NCBI RefSeq assembly: GCF_002218005.2
Contig: NZ_AP018678.1
Location: 806,001 to 870,000, forward strand
Length of the DNA stretch: 64,000 nucleotides
Origin: Vibrio algivorus
Lineage (GTDB): Bacteria > Pseudomonadota > Gammaproteobacteria > Enterobacterales > Vibrionaceae
Reading direction: 5' to 3'
In this document: in pieces, positions 47,573-58,154 of the stretch
How the letters are laid out: the number at the start of each line of letters is the position of its first letter
Numbering within the stretch: the stretch's first letter is position 1
The notes under the pieces: model-generated
What the model saw: only the letters and a program-made list of their open reading frames with translations
Databases searched by the model: none
What the model was told of the DNA's origin: nothing
Position numbers and translations under genes: made by a program

Positions 47573-48739
47573 ATGAAAATAGTCATTGATGAGAATATGC
47601 CGTATGCCGAAGCCTTGTTTAGCCAATTAGGGGAGGTTGAGATGAAATCAGGGCGCAATATAAGCGCTGATGATTTAATTGGGGTAGATGCATTAATGAT
47701 TCGCTCTGTGACCAAAGTGAATGCAGAATTATTAGCCAAAGCAGATCGCTTGAAGTTTGTCGGTACGGCTACTGCAGGCATGGATCATGTGGATCAAGAA
47801 TTGTTAGCAAACAAGGGCATTACATTCAGCGCAGCACCAGGTTGTAATAAAGTTGGAGTAGCGGAATATGTCATTAGCTCTTTACTGGTGATAGCTCAGC
47901 AACAAGGTTTCTCTATATTCGATAAAACGGTGGGAATCATCGGTGCAGGTCAAGTGGGCAGTTATCTGGCGCAATGTCTGCAGGCTATTGGCATTAAAGT
48001 ACTACTCAATGATCCCCCGAAGCAAGCCCAAGGTGATGAACGAGACTTTGTGGATTTAGATACGTTACTCGAACAATCCGATGTTATTTCACTCCATACC
48101 CCGATCAATCAAACAGGGCAGTGGCCAACACATCATCTTCTTGGTGAGCTAGAATTAAACCAATTACGTGGCGATCAAATTTTAATTAATGCTGCTCGTG
48201 GCCCAGTGGTGGATAATCAGGCTTTAAAAGTACGCTTGCAACAAGCCGATGGTTTTACCGCGGTTTTGGATGTATTTGAACCTGAACCGAATGTAGATTT
48301 AGAACTGTTACCTTTACTGACGTTTGCTACGCCACACATTGCAGGCTATGGTCTGGAAGGGAAAGCGCGCGGTACTACAATGATCTTTAATCGTTTTTGC
48401 GAATTTCTTGGGGTAAATAACCGAGCAAATCCAGATGAGTTATTACCAACGGCCCCCGTACCTATGGTTGATTTATCAGCAGGCTGGACCGAAGATAGTA
48501 AGAAAAACCAAGCATTACTGCACAATTTAACTCAGTTGATTTATGATGTGCGCCATGATGATGCGGTTTTTCGTCGAGAGATTGCTCAAACAGAACCTGT
48601 AATCCAGGCTCAAGCCTTTGATGCTATGAGAAAAGACTATTGGGATCGGCGCGAATACAGCGCAATAACCTTAGCCATGCATCAAGAATCGAAAGTCGAA
48701 CTGACGCCTTTTTATCATTTAGGGTTTAAGCGCGCTTAA
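47573..48739 (+). CDS. pdxB: Erythronate-4-phosphate dehydrogenase
   Basis: Second step of pyridoxal phosphate synthesis. 388 residues; [20 protein letters not shown] start, NAD motif [15 protein letters not shown], catalytic residues in [16 protein letters not shown] and [15 protein letters not shown]. The C-terminal extension is the dimerisation domain typical of PdxB. It is followed 50 bases later by asd, likely one transcript. Confidence 0.95.
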   Translation: MKIVIDENMPYAEALFSQLGEVEMKSGRNISADDLIGVDALMIRSVTKVNAELLAKADRLKFVGTATAGMDHVDQELLANKGITFSAAPGCNKVGVAEYVISSLLVIAQQQGFSIFDKTVGIIGAGQVGSYLAQCLQAIGIKVLLNDPPKQAQGDERDFVDLDTLLEQSDVISLHTPINQTGQWPTHHLLGELELNQLRGDQILINAARGPVVDNQALKVRLQQADGFTAVLDVFEPEPNVDLELLPLLTFATPHIAGYGLEGKARGTTMIFNRFCEFLGVNNRANPDELLPTAPVPMVDLSAGWTEDSKKNQALLHNLTQLIYDVRHDDAVFRREIAQTEPVIQAQAFDAMRKDYWDRREYSAITLAMHQESKVELTPFYHLGFKRA

Positions 48740-48789
48740 TCAAGTGTATTTAAATCTTCAATATGCTCCATATTTAAATTGAGGTTTTC

Positions 48790-49803
48790 ATGAGTCAAGA
48801 ATTTAACGTTGCAATTTTTGGTGCAACTGGTGCCGTTGGTGAAACTATGCTTGAAGTATTACAAGAGCGTAAGTTTCCAGTCGGTGATCTTTATTTACTC
48901 GCTAGTGAGCGTAGTGAAGGGAAGACTTATCGCTTCAATGGTAAAACAATTCGTGTTCAAAATGTCGAAGACTTTGATTGGTCACAAGTGCATATCGCTT
49001 TATTTTCAGCTGGTGGGGAATTATCAGCAAAATGGGCGCCTATCGCAGCTGATGAAGGCGTAGTCGTGATTGATAACACTTCTGAGTTTCGTTACGAATT
49101 TGATGTGCCACTTGTTGTGCCTGAAGTGAACCCTGAAGCCATTGCCGAATTTAGAAATCGCAATATTATTGCCAACCCAAATTGCTCTACTATCCAAATG
49201 TTAGTGGCGTTAAAACCAATACATGATGCAGTTGGCATTGAGCGTATCAACGTTGCAACCTATCAGTCGGTTTCTGGTGCTGGCAAAAAAGGTATCGATG
49301 AATTGGCAGGTCAAACCGCTAAATTATTGAACGGTTTACCAGTAGAGAAAGATGCCTTTACTCAGCAAATTGCATTTAACTGTATTCCGCAAATTGATGT
49401 GATGATGGACAATGGCTACACCAAAGAAGAAATGAAAATGGTGTGGGAAACTCAGAAGATTTTCAACGATCCATCTATTCAAATAAATCCTACTTGTGTA
49501 CGTGTACCGGTATTTTACGGTCATGCTGAATCTCTACATATTGAAACTCAAACACCAATCGATGCTGAGCAAGTTATGGATATGCTAGAGCAAATGGAAG
49601 GTGTGGAGGTGTTCCGTGGAATAGATTATCCAACCCAAGTCCGTGATGCTGGCGGTAAAGATACCGTAATGGTTGGACGTGTACGAAATGATATCAGCCA
49701 CCACAGTGGTATTAATATGTGGGTTGTTGCCGATAATGTACGTAAAGGCGCAGCAACCAACGCGGTACAAATTGCCGAAGTGTTGATTCGAGATTATTTC
49801 TAA
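48790..49803 (+). CDS. asd: Aspartate-semialdehyde dehydrogenase
   Basis: Reduces aspartyl phosphate to aspartate semialdehyde for lysine, threonine, methionine and peptidoglycan synthesis. 337 residues; NADP motif IFGATGAVGETML, catalytic Cys in NPNCSTIQ, and substrate residues in CVRVPVFYGHAES. In E. coli this place holds usg, an Asd-like gene; here the catalytic Cys and the RVPV/GH residues are present, so the enzyme should be active. Vibrio genomes often carry a second asd elsewhere. A terminator follows. Confidence 0.9.
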   Translation: MSQEFNVAIFGATGAVGETMLEVLQERKFPVGDLYLLASERSEGKTYRFNGKTIRVQNVEDFDWSQVHIALFSAGGELSAKWAPIAADEGVVVIDNTSEFRYEFDVPLVVPEVNPEAIAEFRNRNIIANPNCSTIQMLVALKPIHDAVGIERINVATYQSVSGAGKKGIDELAGQTAKLLNGLPVEKDAFTQQIAFNCIPQIDVMMDNGYTKEEMKMVWETQKIFNDPSIQINPTCVRVPVFYGHAESLHIETQTPIDAEQVMDMLEQMEGVEVFRGIDYPTQVRDAGGKDTVMVGRVRNDISHHSGINMWVVADNVRKGAATNAVQIAEVLIRDYF

Positions 49804-49842
49804 CAGTGATACTCAAGTAGTATCAAGACACGAAATTGAATT

Positions 49843-49874
49843 AAGCCCTATACTGAAAAGTGAGGGCTTTTTTT
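49843..49874 (+). terminator. Rho-independent terminator after asd
   Basis: Stem AAGCCCT / AGGGCTT with a 13-base loop, then six T bases. Confidence 0.8.
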
Positions 49875-50057
49875 GATCTCGTTATCAATAATTTTTTTAA
49901 CGGTTCGAATTTAATAGTGAGATCATTTTATTCGATAAAAAACAGTAATAAATGGCGGTTTTTAATAAGCTAAGATGAGCACTTATTTGTTGGAGTTGGT
50001 ATTGTTATCCTATATATTTAAATTTATTGATTAAACCTTTGGATTAGCCGAACTTTT

Positions 50058-51719
50058 ATGCGCCGTACATTCAAACATTTCATTGCTCCTGCCATGCTAC
50101 TTCTTGTAACCCAAATTTCGGTTGCTTGTGCTGATGACAGCAGAGTTACAATGGAGCCGTCAAGCCATGTACCTGCGCAGCCTATTTCGGATATCACGGC
50201 ATTTGAACCTACTGAAGATATCGCATCAATCTATGGACCGACTAGCGAGGATGAAACATTATGGTCAATTGCTAAAGACTATCGTCCTAGTAAGAGTGTT
50301 TCGGTTGCACAAACGGTATTAGCAACTTATAAGTTGAATCAGAAAGCGTTTGAAGATCATAATATTCATGGCTTAATCCCTGGGAGTGTATTACGTTTAC
50401 CGACACTTAAAGCGATAGAAAAAGAGTCAACCCAAGAAGCCGTCGAGATTATTCGTCGTGAAAAATTGCGACCAGTTCCGTCACAAGTAGATAAATCGCT
50501 CCAACCCCCTAAACCGGCAACATTAGCAGACTACCCATCAACACAACCTTCTCCAGATTTATCTAACCACGATAATACGAAAACTTTGAATGAACATTTG
50601 AATGGGAAACAGCAAGTAACCTCTGATGAACAATCAGAATCGGTTATTCCGGTTGATGATCAAGCGACCACTGAATCACAGCAGACTATCAACTCACAAC
50701 AGGCAGCGGATACCCAAACGGATGCTGAGCAGGTTGAGTTGACTCAAGTTGAAGCGATGAATAACCGTCTAACTTCAGAGTTAGATAAAATACAGCAGCA
50801 GCTTAATGAACTGAAAACCTCGCTGAAAGCGGGTGAACAAAGTCGTCTTCAAATTAATGAAGCAGAAACTCAGTCGACTTCAATTGATACGCCTCAAGCG
50901 TTTATACGTATAGCCAATCAACACCCGTGGCTGTGGGTTATTATTTTATTACCGCTAGTGCTAATCTTATTTATTATTCGTCTACTATTCTCTCGCCAAC
51001 CTAAGCGTAGTGAGGAATTAGAGCGTCTAGTCGCCCCTCAAGAAAAAATCGAACCAGCGATGCTAGTGGTTGACACTGGATCTACACAACCACAAGCTTC
51101 TTCAGAAACAGAAACAGAAACAGAAACAGAAACAGAAACAGAAACAGAAACAGAAACAGAAACAGAAACAGAAATGTTTGAATTTTCTGACGATGAGTTA
51201 CCCGAATATGGTGAGGAAGAAGCACGTCACGATGCTGATACAGAGCCTCAGGCTTTTGAAGCAGATATCCCGGCTGTAGATGAACGTATTATTGAAGATG
51301 ATATTGCCAACCATAAGTTTGATGATGTACTGGTGTTTGACCTCAATAGTGCAGAAAAAACAGACAATAAAGATGATGCCGATTTAACTGAAAATAACTT
51401 TGCTGAAACGACAACTTCCTCTTATGTTGGACATCAAGTAACACAAGATTTTGAACATGTCGACTCGGGTAATCTAGATCTAGAGCAGCAAGAAGAGCCA
51501 GATCTTGATGTTGGGTTGGATGATTTCCCTGATGTACTAGGTGATGTAAATAATTTTGATGTTGATATCAATGCAGAAATGAATAGTAACCTTGATTTAG
51601 CTAAAGTTTTTCTTGAAATGGGCGATGAGCGCACCGCGATTAAATTATTAAAAACGGTGATCTCAAAAGGTGATGAAGCATTGCAGGCTGAAGCGAATAA
51701 GCTGTTATCTTCAATTTAA
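50058..51719 (+). CDS. fimV: FimV-like polar hub protein (LysM and C-terminal FimV domain)
   Basis: A 553-residue inner membrane protein. The layout is a signal peptide (to about 27), a LysM-like periplasmic domain near residues 60-115 (ETLWSIAKDYRPSKSVS), a linker rich in Gln and Ser with a short coiled coil, one membrane segment (about 290-311), an acidic cytoplasmic region and the FimV C-terminal motif (DLAKVFLEMGDERTAIKLLKTVI). FimV and the related Vibrio HubP organise polar proteins and twitching motility. The acidic region has 11 Glu-Thr pairs encoded by a hexanucleotide repeat. It is shorter than Pseudomonas FimV. Confidence 0.88.
   Translation: MRRTFKHFIAPAMLLLVTQISVACADDSRVTMEPSSHVPAQPISDITAFEPTEDIASIYGPTSEDETLWSIAKDYRPSKSVSVAQTVLATYKLNQKAFEDHNIHGLIPGSVLRLPTLKAIEKESTQEAVEIIRREKLRPVPSQVDKSLQPPKPATLADYPSTQPSPDLSNHDNTKTLNEHLNGKQQVTSDEQSESVIPVDDQATTESQQTINSQQAADTQTDAEQVELTQVEAMNNRLTSELDKIQQQLNELKTSLKAGEQSRLQINEAETQSTSIDTPQAFIRIANQHPWLWVIILLPLVLILFIIRLLFSRQPKRSEELERLVAPQEKIEPAMLVVDTGSTQPQASSETETETETETETETETETETETEMFEFSDDELPEYGEEEARHDADTEPQAFEADIPAVDERIIEDDIANHKFDDVLVFDLNSAEKTDNKDDADLTENNFAETTTSSYVGHQVTQDFEHVDSGNLDLEQQEEPDLDVGLDDFPDVLGDVNNFDVDINAEMNSNLDLAKVFLEMGDERTAIKLLKTVISKGDEALQAEANKLLSSI
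51105..51170 (+). repeat. Eleven-copy GAAACA tandem repeat within fimV
   Basis: Eleven exact six-base units encode (Glu-Thr)11. Because the unit is two codons long, slippage would change protein length without breaking the frame. Confidence 0.95.
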
Positions 51720-51721
51720 AT

Positions 51722-51810
51722 AAAGTGATTACATTCCTTCACCAATCTTCCTTGCTTAAAGATTTGGATGATAGTGCTGGTTTTGCATCTTGAAGTCACT
51801 TGGGTATATA
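51722..51810. repeat. Right-end fragment of the ~270 bp repeat family
   Basis: TGATTACATTCCTTC through GCATCTTGAAGTCACTTGGG matches the last 90 bases of the copies at 34.4-36.6 kb; the left part is missing. It lies in the fimV-truA gap. Confidence 0.8.
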
Positions 51811-51850
51811 CTTTGCGGCCGTTTTATTTGTGGATTAAGAGTGATTTCAG

Positions 51851-52639
51851 ATGCGTATTGCGTTAGGTGTTGAATACGATGGTAGCAAGTTATTCGGCTG
51901 GCAAAGACAAAAAGATGTGCCTAGTGTGCAAGAGCATTTAGAAAAAGCGCTTTCTGTTGTAGCGAACCATCCTGTAGAAATCCAATGTGCTGGTCGTACA
52001 GATGCTGGCGTTCATGGTACCGGACAAGTTGTTCACTTTGATACTACAGCGTCAAGAAAGCTTGTTGCTTGGACGATGGGAGTTAATGCCAATCTCCCTA
52101 GTAATATTGCGGTGAGATGGGCCCATGAAGTGTCTGATGAATTTCATGCACGTTTTAGTGCTACAGCGCGCCGTTACCGTTACATTATTTTTAATAACGC
52201 CTTTCGACCAGGAATCTTACATTCTGGGGTAAGTCATTATCACAATCCTCTAGATGCAGAAAAAATGCACCAAGCAGGCCAGTTTCTATTGGGTGAAAAT
52301 GACTTTACTTCTTTTAGAGCAGTACATTGCCAATCACTCAGCCCTTGGCGAAATGTGATGCATTTGAATGTGTCTAGAATGGGCCAGTATGTGATAGTCG
52401 ATATTAAAGCCAATGCTTTCGTTCATCACATGGTGCGTAATATTGTTGGTAGCTTAATCAAAGTGGGAACCGGTGATGAAAATCCTGAATGGATCGCTTG
52501 GTTGCTTGAACAAAAAGATCGCAGCCTAGCAGGGGCAACGGCAAAAGCCGAAGGTTTGTATCTGGTGGATGTTGATTACCCTGAAAGTTTTCACTTACCT
52601 AATGTTGCGATTGGGCCACTATTTTTACCTGCTGATTAA
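51851..52639 (+). CDS. truA: tRNA pseudouridine synthase A
   Basis: Makes pseudouridine at tRNA positions 38-40. 262 residues; catalytic Asp51 in [15 protein letters not shown], plus RRYRYIIFN and [16 protein letters not shown]. The position after fimV matches Vibrio and Pseudomonas order. The E. coli dedA gene that follows truA is absent. Confidence 0.96.
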   Translation: MRIALGVEYDGSKLFGWQRQKDVPSVQEHLEKALSVVANHPVEIQCAGRTDAGVHGTGQVVHFDTTASRKLVAWTMGVNANLPSNIAVRWAHEVSDEFHARFSATARRYRYIIFNNAFRPGILHSGVSHYHNPLDAEKMHQAGQFLLGENDFTSFRAVHCQSLSPWRNVMHLNVSRMGQYVIVDIKANAFVHHMVRNIVGSLIKVGTGDENPEWIAWLLEQKDRSLAGATAKAEGLYLVDVDYPESFHLPNVAIGPLFLPAD

Positions 52640-52643
52640 CAAT

Positions 52644-52694
52644 ATTCTTCGTACTTGAAGTTGCAGCTTTGTTGATGGAATGTATTCGCCCAAT
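52644..52694. repeat. Fragment of an ERIC-like element
   Basis: TTCTTCGTACTTGAAGTTGC and AGCTTTGTTGATGG match the left arm of the ERIC-like copies; the right arm is missing. Confidence 0.55.
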
Positions 52695-53008
52695 TCGAAT
52701 AGATTACAGTCTGCCGACCTTTTGTGATGAGAGATATACCAAGTAACCCCCATATAGATTAGGGTGGATTTTTTTCACATTATTATTACACTAACGTTAA
52801 TCAGTACTTATATATTGATATCTTTAGTGTATAAAAGCTTGAGTGGTTTAATTTTCATCAAAATTTGATGTTTATTTCAGCGGCTAAATATAGGTACAAC
52901 CAGTTTTTTATCTACAGTGCGGGTATTATGTGTTTTAATCTCCTCGCATTTATTTCTCAAATTCTCATCCTTTGCATACAGCGAGGGATCTAGCTAAAAG
53001 GTCTTCCC
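52695..53008. other. truA-accD intergenic region
   Basis: AT-rich; holds a 21-base sequence at 52708-52728 shared with 43673-43693, and presumably the accD promoter. I see no gene. The E. coli order has dedA here. Confidence 0.4.
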
Positions 53009-53923
53009 ATGAGTTGGCTTGAAAAAATTTTTACAACTACAAATATTGTTAATACACGTAAAGCGTCTATTCCGGAAGGGATTTGGACCAAATGTACTTC
53101 TTGTGAGCAAGTATTATATCAAGCAGAAGTAGAGCGTAATTTAGAAGTTTGCCCAAAGTGTGACCATCATATGCGTATGAAAGGTCGTCGTCGTTTAGAG
53201 ACATTTTTAGATCAAGGTACAACAGTTGAAATTGGCCAAGAATTTGAGCCGAAAGATAAACTGAAGTTTAAAGACTCTAAACGTTATAAAGACCGTATCA
53301 CTGCAGCTCAAAAATCGAGTGGTGAAACCGAAGCGTTAATTGCTATGAAAGGTGAGCTTTTAGGCATGCCTTTAGTCGCTTGTGCGTTTGAGTTTTCATT
53401 CATGGGCGGTTCAATGGGCTCTGTTGTCGGTGCACGTTTTGTTCGTGCGGTTGATGAAGCGATTGCTAATAACTGTGGCTTAGTGTGTTTTTCTGCAAGT
53501 GGCGGTGCCCGTATGCAAGAGGCATTAATGTCTTTGATGCAAATGGCAAAAACCAGTGCAGCACTTGAGCGTCTATCGCAAAAAGGCTTACCATTTATTT
53601 CGGTAATGACAGACCCTACTTATGGTGGTGTGTCGGCAAGTTTAGCGATGTTAGGTGATATTAATATCGGTGAGCCGAAAGCTATTATTGGTTTTGCTGG
53701 TCGTCGTGTTATCGAACAAACAGTTCGTGAAAACTTACCTGAAGATTTCCAAACGAGTGAATTCTTACTCGATCACGGTGCAATTGACATGATTGTTGAT
53801 CGCCGTGAAATGCGTCAGCGCATCGCAGGTCTTGTTGCTAAGATGACTAATTATCAATCACCACTCGTGGTTTCGGTTGATGATGAGTCATCTTATGAAG
53901 TACCAGTTGCTGATAAGAAATAA
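53009..53923 (+). CDS. accD: Acetyl-CoA carboxylase carboxyltransferase subunit beta
   Basis: Transfers carboxyl from biotin to acetyl-CoA, making malonyl-CoA. 304 residues; N-terminal zinc ribbon with C29, C32, C48 and C51, then the crotonase-like core with [36 protein letters not shown] and [14 protein letters not shown]. It is followed 83 bases later by folC. Confidence 0.97.
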   Translation: MSWLEKIFTTTNIVNTRKASIPEGIWTKCTSCEQVLYQAEVERNLEVCPKCDHHMRMKGRRRLETFLDQGTTVEIGQEFEPKDKLKFKDSKRYKDRITAAQKSSGETEALIAMKGELLGMPLVACAFEFSFMGGSMGSVVGARFVRAVDEAIANNCGLVCFSASGGARMQEALMSLMQMAKTSAALERLSQKGLPFISVMTDPTYGGVSASLAMLGDINIGEPKAIIGFAGRRVIEQTVRENLPEDFQTSEFLLDHGAIDMIVDRREMRQRIAGLVAKMTNYQSPLVVSVDDESSYEVPVADKK

Positions 53924-54005
53924 TCCTCATTAACGTTACTGGTATAGTGCCAAGGCAGCAAATAAATGATACCTTATCTTTACTTAAGTGAAGATGTAAT
54001 GAGTC

Positions 54006-55289
54006 ATGCGTTTAATGAGTAAACATAATTCTCCTGAAGCCACATCACCTTTGTCGATGTGGCTTCATTATTTAGAAAATATCCATACCAGTGCCATCGA
54101 TCTTGGCTTAGAGCGGGTAAACAAAGTCGCTCAATCTGCAAATTTAACCAAGCCTGCCCCTAAAGTGATCACCGTTGCTGGTACTAATGGCAAAGGTTCG
54201 ACTTGTGCATTGATGGAAGCGATCTTACTTGATGCAGGTTATCGTGTCGGTGTCTACAGTTCTCCCCATCTCATCAATTATAATGAACGTGTACGTATTA
54301 ACGGTCATGATGTGAGTGACGGTCTCTTAACTCAATCCTTTGATTTTATTGAGCGTAGCCGCAATGATATCAGCTTGAGCTTTTTTGAATTTGGAACACT
54401 TGCCGCTTTACGAATTTTTCAAACTGAACAAGTTGATGTTGTCTTACTTGAGGTAGGATTAGGTGGTCGATTAGATGCAACGAATGTCGTTGAACATGAT
54501 GTATCAGTGATCACCAGTTTAGCAATCGACCATGTTGATTGGTTAGGTAGTGATATCAATGTTATTGGTTTTGAGAAAGCGGGCATCTTCCGTTCAGGTA
54601 AACCGGCGATTTGTGGTCAACCAAAATCACCTCCTACTGTTGCAGCACATGCTGATGATATTGGAGCAGAGTTTTATCAAGTTGGATTGCAGTTTAACTA
54701 TCAAGTTATCGATGAAGATCGTCAATTATGGCGTTGGCAATCGGGTGGTTTTGATCTAGATGAATTACCTATTCCATCTTTACCGCTAGCCAATGCCGCG
54801 ACTGCGTTAATGGCTCTGAGTGCATCTGGGTTAGAGTTAACGGATATTAATGTCGTTAATGGTTTAAAAGCCGCCCGTCTTGCTGGTCGTATGCAGTTAT
54901 TATCTTCACAACCAACTATTTTATTGGATGTTGCACATAATCCACATTCGGCACAGTATTTAGTTGAACAATTAACAAAGCAGTATTTAGGTAAGTCGGT
55001 ACGAGCAGTCGTGGCGATGCTACACGATAAAGATATTACGAGTACATTGCAGACTCTGGCTCCTATGGTAAAACATTGGTATCCGGCTTCATTGCATGGG
55101 CCTCGTGCCGCCAAAGTAGATGAACTTATTGAACATCTACCTTGTTATGAAGGCAGCTATGAAACGCCTGTAGATGCATTTATTCAAGCGTATGAACACG
55201 TTACAGAAGATGAAGTATTGCTTGTAGTAGGTTCTTTCCATACGGTAGGGGAAGTTCTGAATTACTGGCAACAAAAAAATGATAAGTAA
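54006..55289 (+). CDS. folC: Folylpolyglutamate/dihydrofolate synthase
   Basis: Adds glutamate to dihydropteroate and folates. About 427 residues; ATP-binding loop TVAGTNGKGSTCALMEAIL (about 57-75), YSSPHLINYNERVRING and LEVGLGGRLDATNVVE are clear. The start may be ATG 54006 or ATG 54015 (MSKHNSPE). Downstream LLDVAHNPHSAQYL is the C-domain signature. The next gene dedD is 21 bases away. Confidence 0.95.
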   Translation: MRLMSKHNSPEATSPLSMWLHYLENIHTSAIDLGLERVNKVAQSANLTKPAPKVITVAGTNGKGSTCALMEAILLDAGYRVGVYSSPHLINYNERVRINGHDVSDGLLTQSFDFIERSRNDISLSFFEFGTLAALRIFQTEQVDVVLLEVGLGGRLDATNVVEHDVSVITSLAIDHVDWLGSDINVIGFEKAGIFRSGKPAICGQPKSPPTVAAHADDIGAEFYQVGLQFNYQVIDEDRQLWRWQSGGFDLDELPIPSLPLANAATALMALSASGLELTDINVVNGLKAARLAGRMQLLSSQPTILLDVAHNPHSAQYLVEQLTKQYLGKSVRAVVAMLHDKDITSTLQTLAPMVKHWYPASLHGPRAAKVDELIEHLPCYEGSYETPVDAFIQAYEHVTEDEVLLVVGSFHTVGEVLNYWQQKNDK

Positions 55290-55309
55290 ACAAATAAGAG
55301 GACGTCAAA

Positions 55310-55900
55310 ATGGCGAGTAAATTTCAAAGCCGTTTGATTGGTACCGTGATTCTTGTCGCGATTGGTGTCATTGTTTTGCCTGATGTTTTTGATGGGCAGA
55401 AAGAGCATTACAAGGAAGAGTTTGCGGCAATTCCGATTAAACCTACGGATGACGTAAGTCAGGCTTCAACCTCGGAAAATGTGAAAAAGCCCGTTGAACT
55501 TGATGTTGCTTTACCAGAGGAACCCGTGACGGTAACCGTCGATGAAGCGCCAAAATCAGAGTCAGTCAAATCAGTAACGGTAAAAGCTGAGCCTGAAGCA
55601 AAGCCACAACCTAAGCCGGTAGTTACCAAACCTGCACCAGTTCGCGAGAAAAACCAATATAGTGATAATGCATGGATCATTCAATTGGTGGCGCTTAGTA
55701 ATAAAGATAATGCCCAAAAGTTGGTGGCTGATTTACAAAAACGCGGATTTCAAGCACATCTAAAACAAGATGGTAAGCTATCTCGAGTTATTATTGGTCC
55801 TGATGTTTCTAAAGAAAAGATGGAACAACAGATTGATAAGCTGCAAGAAATTACAAGTTTAAAAGGTCAATTGCAGACTTTTAAGCCACTTAATCAATAA
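55310..55900 (+). CDS. dedD: SPOR-domain cell division protein DedD
   Basis: A 196-residue protein with one N-terminal membrane segment (about 8-25), a Pro/Lys/Glu/Val-rich linker and a C-terminal SPOR domain (WIIQLVALSNKDNAQKLVADLQKRGFQAHL), which binds denuded septal peptidoglycan. In E. coli DedD helps cell constriction. The stop codon overlaps the first bases of a PurR-box-like site. Confidence 0.92.
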   Translation: MASKFQSRLIGTVILVAIGVIVLPDVFDGQKEHYKEEFAAIPIKPTDDVSQASTSENVKKPVELDVALPEEPVTVTVDEAPKSESVKSVTVKAEPEAKPQPKPVVTKPAPVREKNQYSDNAWIIQLVALSNKDNAQKLVADLQKRGFQAHLKQDGKLSRVIIGPDVSKEKMEQQIDKLQEITSLKGQLQTFKPLNQ

Positions 55901-55914
55901 GAAAACGTTTGCGT
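55899..55914. promoter_or_regulatory. PurR operator upstream of cvpA-purF
   Basis: The minus strand reads ACGCAAACGTTTTCTT, an exact match to the PurR consensus ANGCAANCGNTTNCNT. It overlaps a likely -35 (TTTGCG, 55908-55913), with a -10 TAAAAT at 55930-55935. Confidence 0.88.
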
Positions 55915-55961
55915 AGCGTATTTTTCTGGTAAAATGCGCGCCAACTTAAGATGTAAATTTT

Positions 55962-56456
55962 ATGATTTGGATAGATTTTGTCATTTTAGGGGTGATCGGC
56001 TTTTCCGCTTTGATCAGCTTAGTTCGTGGTTTTGTTAAAGAAGCTCTGTCTTTAGTGATTTGGTGTGGTGCATTTTATATCTCCACTCATTATTACCTAA
56101 AGCTGGCTGCGTACTTTACCAATATTGAAAATGACATGGTTCGAAATGGAGCTGCTCTAGGGGCTTTGTTTGTTGCAACGCTGATTGTTGGAGCGTTAGT
56201 GAATTATGTTATTAGCCAACTTGTGGTGAAAACCGGGTTATCTGGTACTGATAGGGTATTAGGTGTGGTTTTTGGGGCATTACGTGGCGTGTTGATCATT
56301 GCAGTCGTGTTATTTTTTATGGATGCGTTTACCGCGTTTCCAAATTCAGAGTGGTGGAAATCGTCGCAGTTGATCCCGCAATTTAGCCGAATCATTGCCC
56401 CATTTTTTGATCACTTAAAACAGACTTCAAGCTTTTTATCTGGCGCACCTTTGTAA
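55962..56456 (+). CDS. cvpA: CvpA family membrane protein
   Basis: A 164-residue protein with four membrane segments starting MIWIDFVILGVIGFSALISL. E. coli CvpA is needed for colicin V production and affects envelope homeostasis. It shares an operon with purF (43-base gap) and is expected to be repressed by PurR. Confidence 0.94.
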   Translation: MIWIDFVILGVIGFSALISLVRGFVKEALSLVIWCGAFYISTHYYLKLAAYFTNIENDMVRNGAALGALFVATLIVGALVNYVISQLVVKTGLSGTDRVLGVVFGALRGVLIIAVVLFFMDAFTAFPNSEWWKSSQLIPQFSRIIAPFFDHLKQTSSFLSGAPL

Positions 56457-56499
56457 TGAAACTGGAGGCGCCAGTTCTCCACCAACCGAGGGTTAAGAC

Positions 56500-58017
56500 A
56501 TGTGTGGTATTGTTGGAATCGTAGGTGTAACGCCTGTCAATCAATCGATTTATGATGCTTTAACGGTATTGCAGCATCGTGGCCAAGATGCCGCAGGTAT
56601 TATTACCATAGATAGCAATCGTTTTCGTCTGCGTAAAGCCAATGGTTTAGTGAAGGATGTGTTTGAAATTAAACACATGAAACGACTACAAGGTAACGTT
56701 GGTATTGGTCATGTTCGTTATCCAACCGCAGGTAGTTCTAGCGCTTCAGAGGCTCAACCATTTTATGTAAACTCCCCTTATGGGATTACGCTGGCGCACA
56801 ATGGTAACTTGACCAATGCTCATGACATTCGCCAGTGGTTGTTCGAGCAAGGTCGCCGTCATATTAACACTACCTCTGATTCTGAAGTATTACTCAACAT
56901 TCTTGCCCAAGAAATTGACCTTTCTGAAAACTACCCACTGACTCAAGCCGATGTGTTTGGCGCAATTAAAAAAGTGCACAAGATCGTTAAAGGTGCTTAT
57001 GCAGTTGCTGCGATGATTATCGGTCATGGTATGGTTGCTTTTCGTGACCCTAATGGTATCCGTCCTTTATGCCTTGGTAAGCGTGAGGTAGGAGAACGTA
57101 CAGAATATATGGTTGCTTCTGAGTCTGTAGCTTTAGATGCGGTTGGTTTTGATTTTGTACGCGATGTTGCTCCAGGTGAAGCGATTTATGCCACTTTTGA
57201 TGGACAGCTATTTAGTGAACAATGTGCGCAGCAGCCAACGTTGAATCCATGTATTTTTGAGTTTGTTTATTTTGCTCGCCCAGATTCATTTATCGATAAA
57301 ATTTCGGTTTACAGCGCGCGTGTTGAAATGGGCAAAAAGTTGGGTGAAAAAATTAAACGTGAATGGGATGATCTTGATATCGATGTCGTGATTCCAATTC
57401 CGGAAACTTCGTGTGATATCGCTTTAGAAATTGCTCAGTTGATTGACAAGCCATACCGTCAAGGGTTTGTGAAAAATCGTTACGTTGGCCGTACTTTTAT
57501 TATGCCAGGTCAACAACAACGTAAAAAATCGGTTCGCCGTAAATTGAATGCGATTCGTTCTGAATTTAAAGGCAAGAACGTACTTCTAGTTGATGATTCA
57601 ATTGTTCGTGGTACTACGTCTGAACAAATCATCGAAATGGCTCGAGATTCTGGGGCTAAAAATGTTTATATGGTGTCGGCGGCTCCTGAAGTTCGATTCC
57701 CGAACGTTTATGGTATCGACATGCCAAGTGCCAATGAGTTGATTGCTCATGGCCGTGAAACTGATGAAATTTGTAAGATGATTGGCGCTGATGCTTTGAT
57801 GTTCCAAGACCTAGAAGATTTGGTGTCTGCAGTTGGTTTAGGCAATCTAAGCATTACTCAGTTTGAGAGTTCTGTGTTTAGTGGCCAGTATGTTACTGGT
57901 GATATTGACCAAGCATACCTAGATCATATTGATTCATTACGTAATGATGACGCCAAATTAGAGCGTGATATGCAGGTTGATTTAGCTAACTTAGAAATGC
58001 ATAACGAAGGCGCGTAA
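56500..58017 (+). CDS. purF: Amidophosphoribosyltransferase
   Basis: First committed step of purine synthesis: makes phosphoribosylamine from PRPP and glutamine. 505 residues; N-terminal nucleophile Cys2 (MCGIVGIVG), [24 protein letters not shown] and HNGNLTNA in the glutaminase domain, and [17 protein letters not shown] as PRPP loop. Followed by a strong terminator. Confidence 0.98.
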   Translation: MCGIVGIVGVTPVNQSIYDALTVLQHRGQDAAGIITIDSNRFRLRKANGLVKDVFEIKHMKRLQGNVGIGHVRYPTAGSSSASEAQPFYVNSPYGITLAHNGNLTNAHDIRQWLFEQGRRHINTTSDSEVLLNILAQEIDLSENYPLTQADVFGAIKKVHKIVKGAYAVAAMIIGHGMVAFRDPNGIRPLCLGKREVGERTEYMVASESVALDAVGFDFVRDVAPGEAIYATFDGQLFSEQCAQQPTLNPCIFEFVYFARPDSFIDKISVYSARVEMGKKLGEKIKREWDDLDIDVVIPIPETSCDIALEIAQLIDKPYRQGFVKNRYVGRTFIMPGQQQRKKSVRRKLNAIRSEFKGKNVLLVDDSIVRGTTSEQIIEMARDSGAKNVYMVSAAPEVRFPNVYGIDMPSANELIAHGRETDEICKMIGADALMFQDLEDLVSAVGLGNLSITQFESSVFSGQYVTGDIDQAYLDHIDSLRNDDAKLERDMQVDLANLEMHNEGA

Positions 58018-58087
58018 GCTTTATACCAATCGTACTAATGATCAGCTAATTACTGTGATTGGTATTATTAGCCGTTGATATTGTTGA

Positions 58088-58119
58088 AAAGCCAGAATTT
58101 TGATAATTCTGGCTTTTTT
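58088..58119 (+). terminator. Rho-independent terminator after purF
   Basis: A 12-bp stem AAAGCCAGAATT / AATTCTGGCTTT with a 5-base loop and a T tail. Confidence 0.92.
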
Positions 58120-58154
58120 ATGATTAGTGTCACTGAGTTTCTGACAATGCAGAG

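Noticed and set aside
51070..51279. A frame encoding a Lys-Gln repeat within fimV
   Set aside because: It is the other reading of the GAAACA repeat in fimV and has no independent support.
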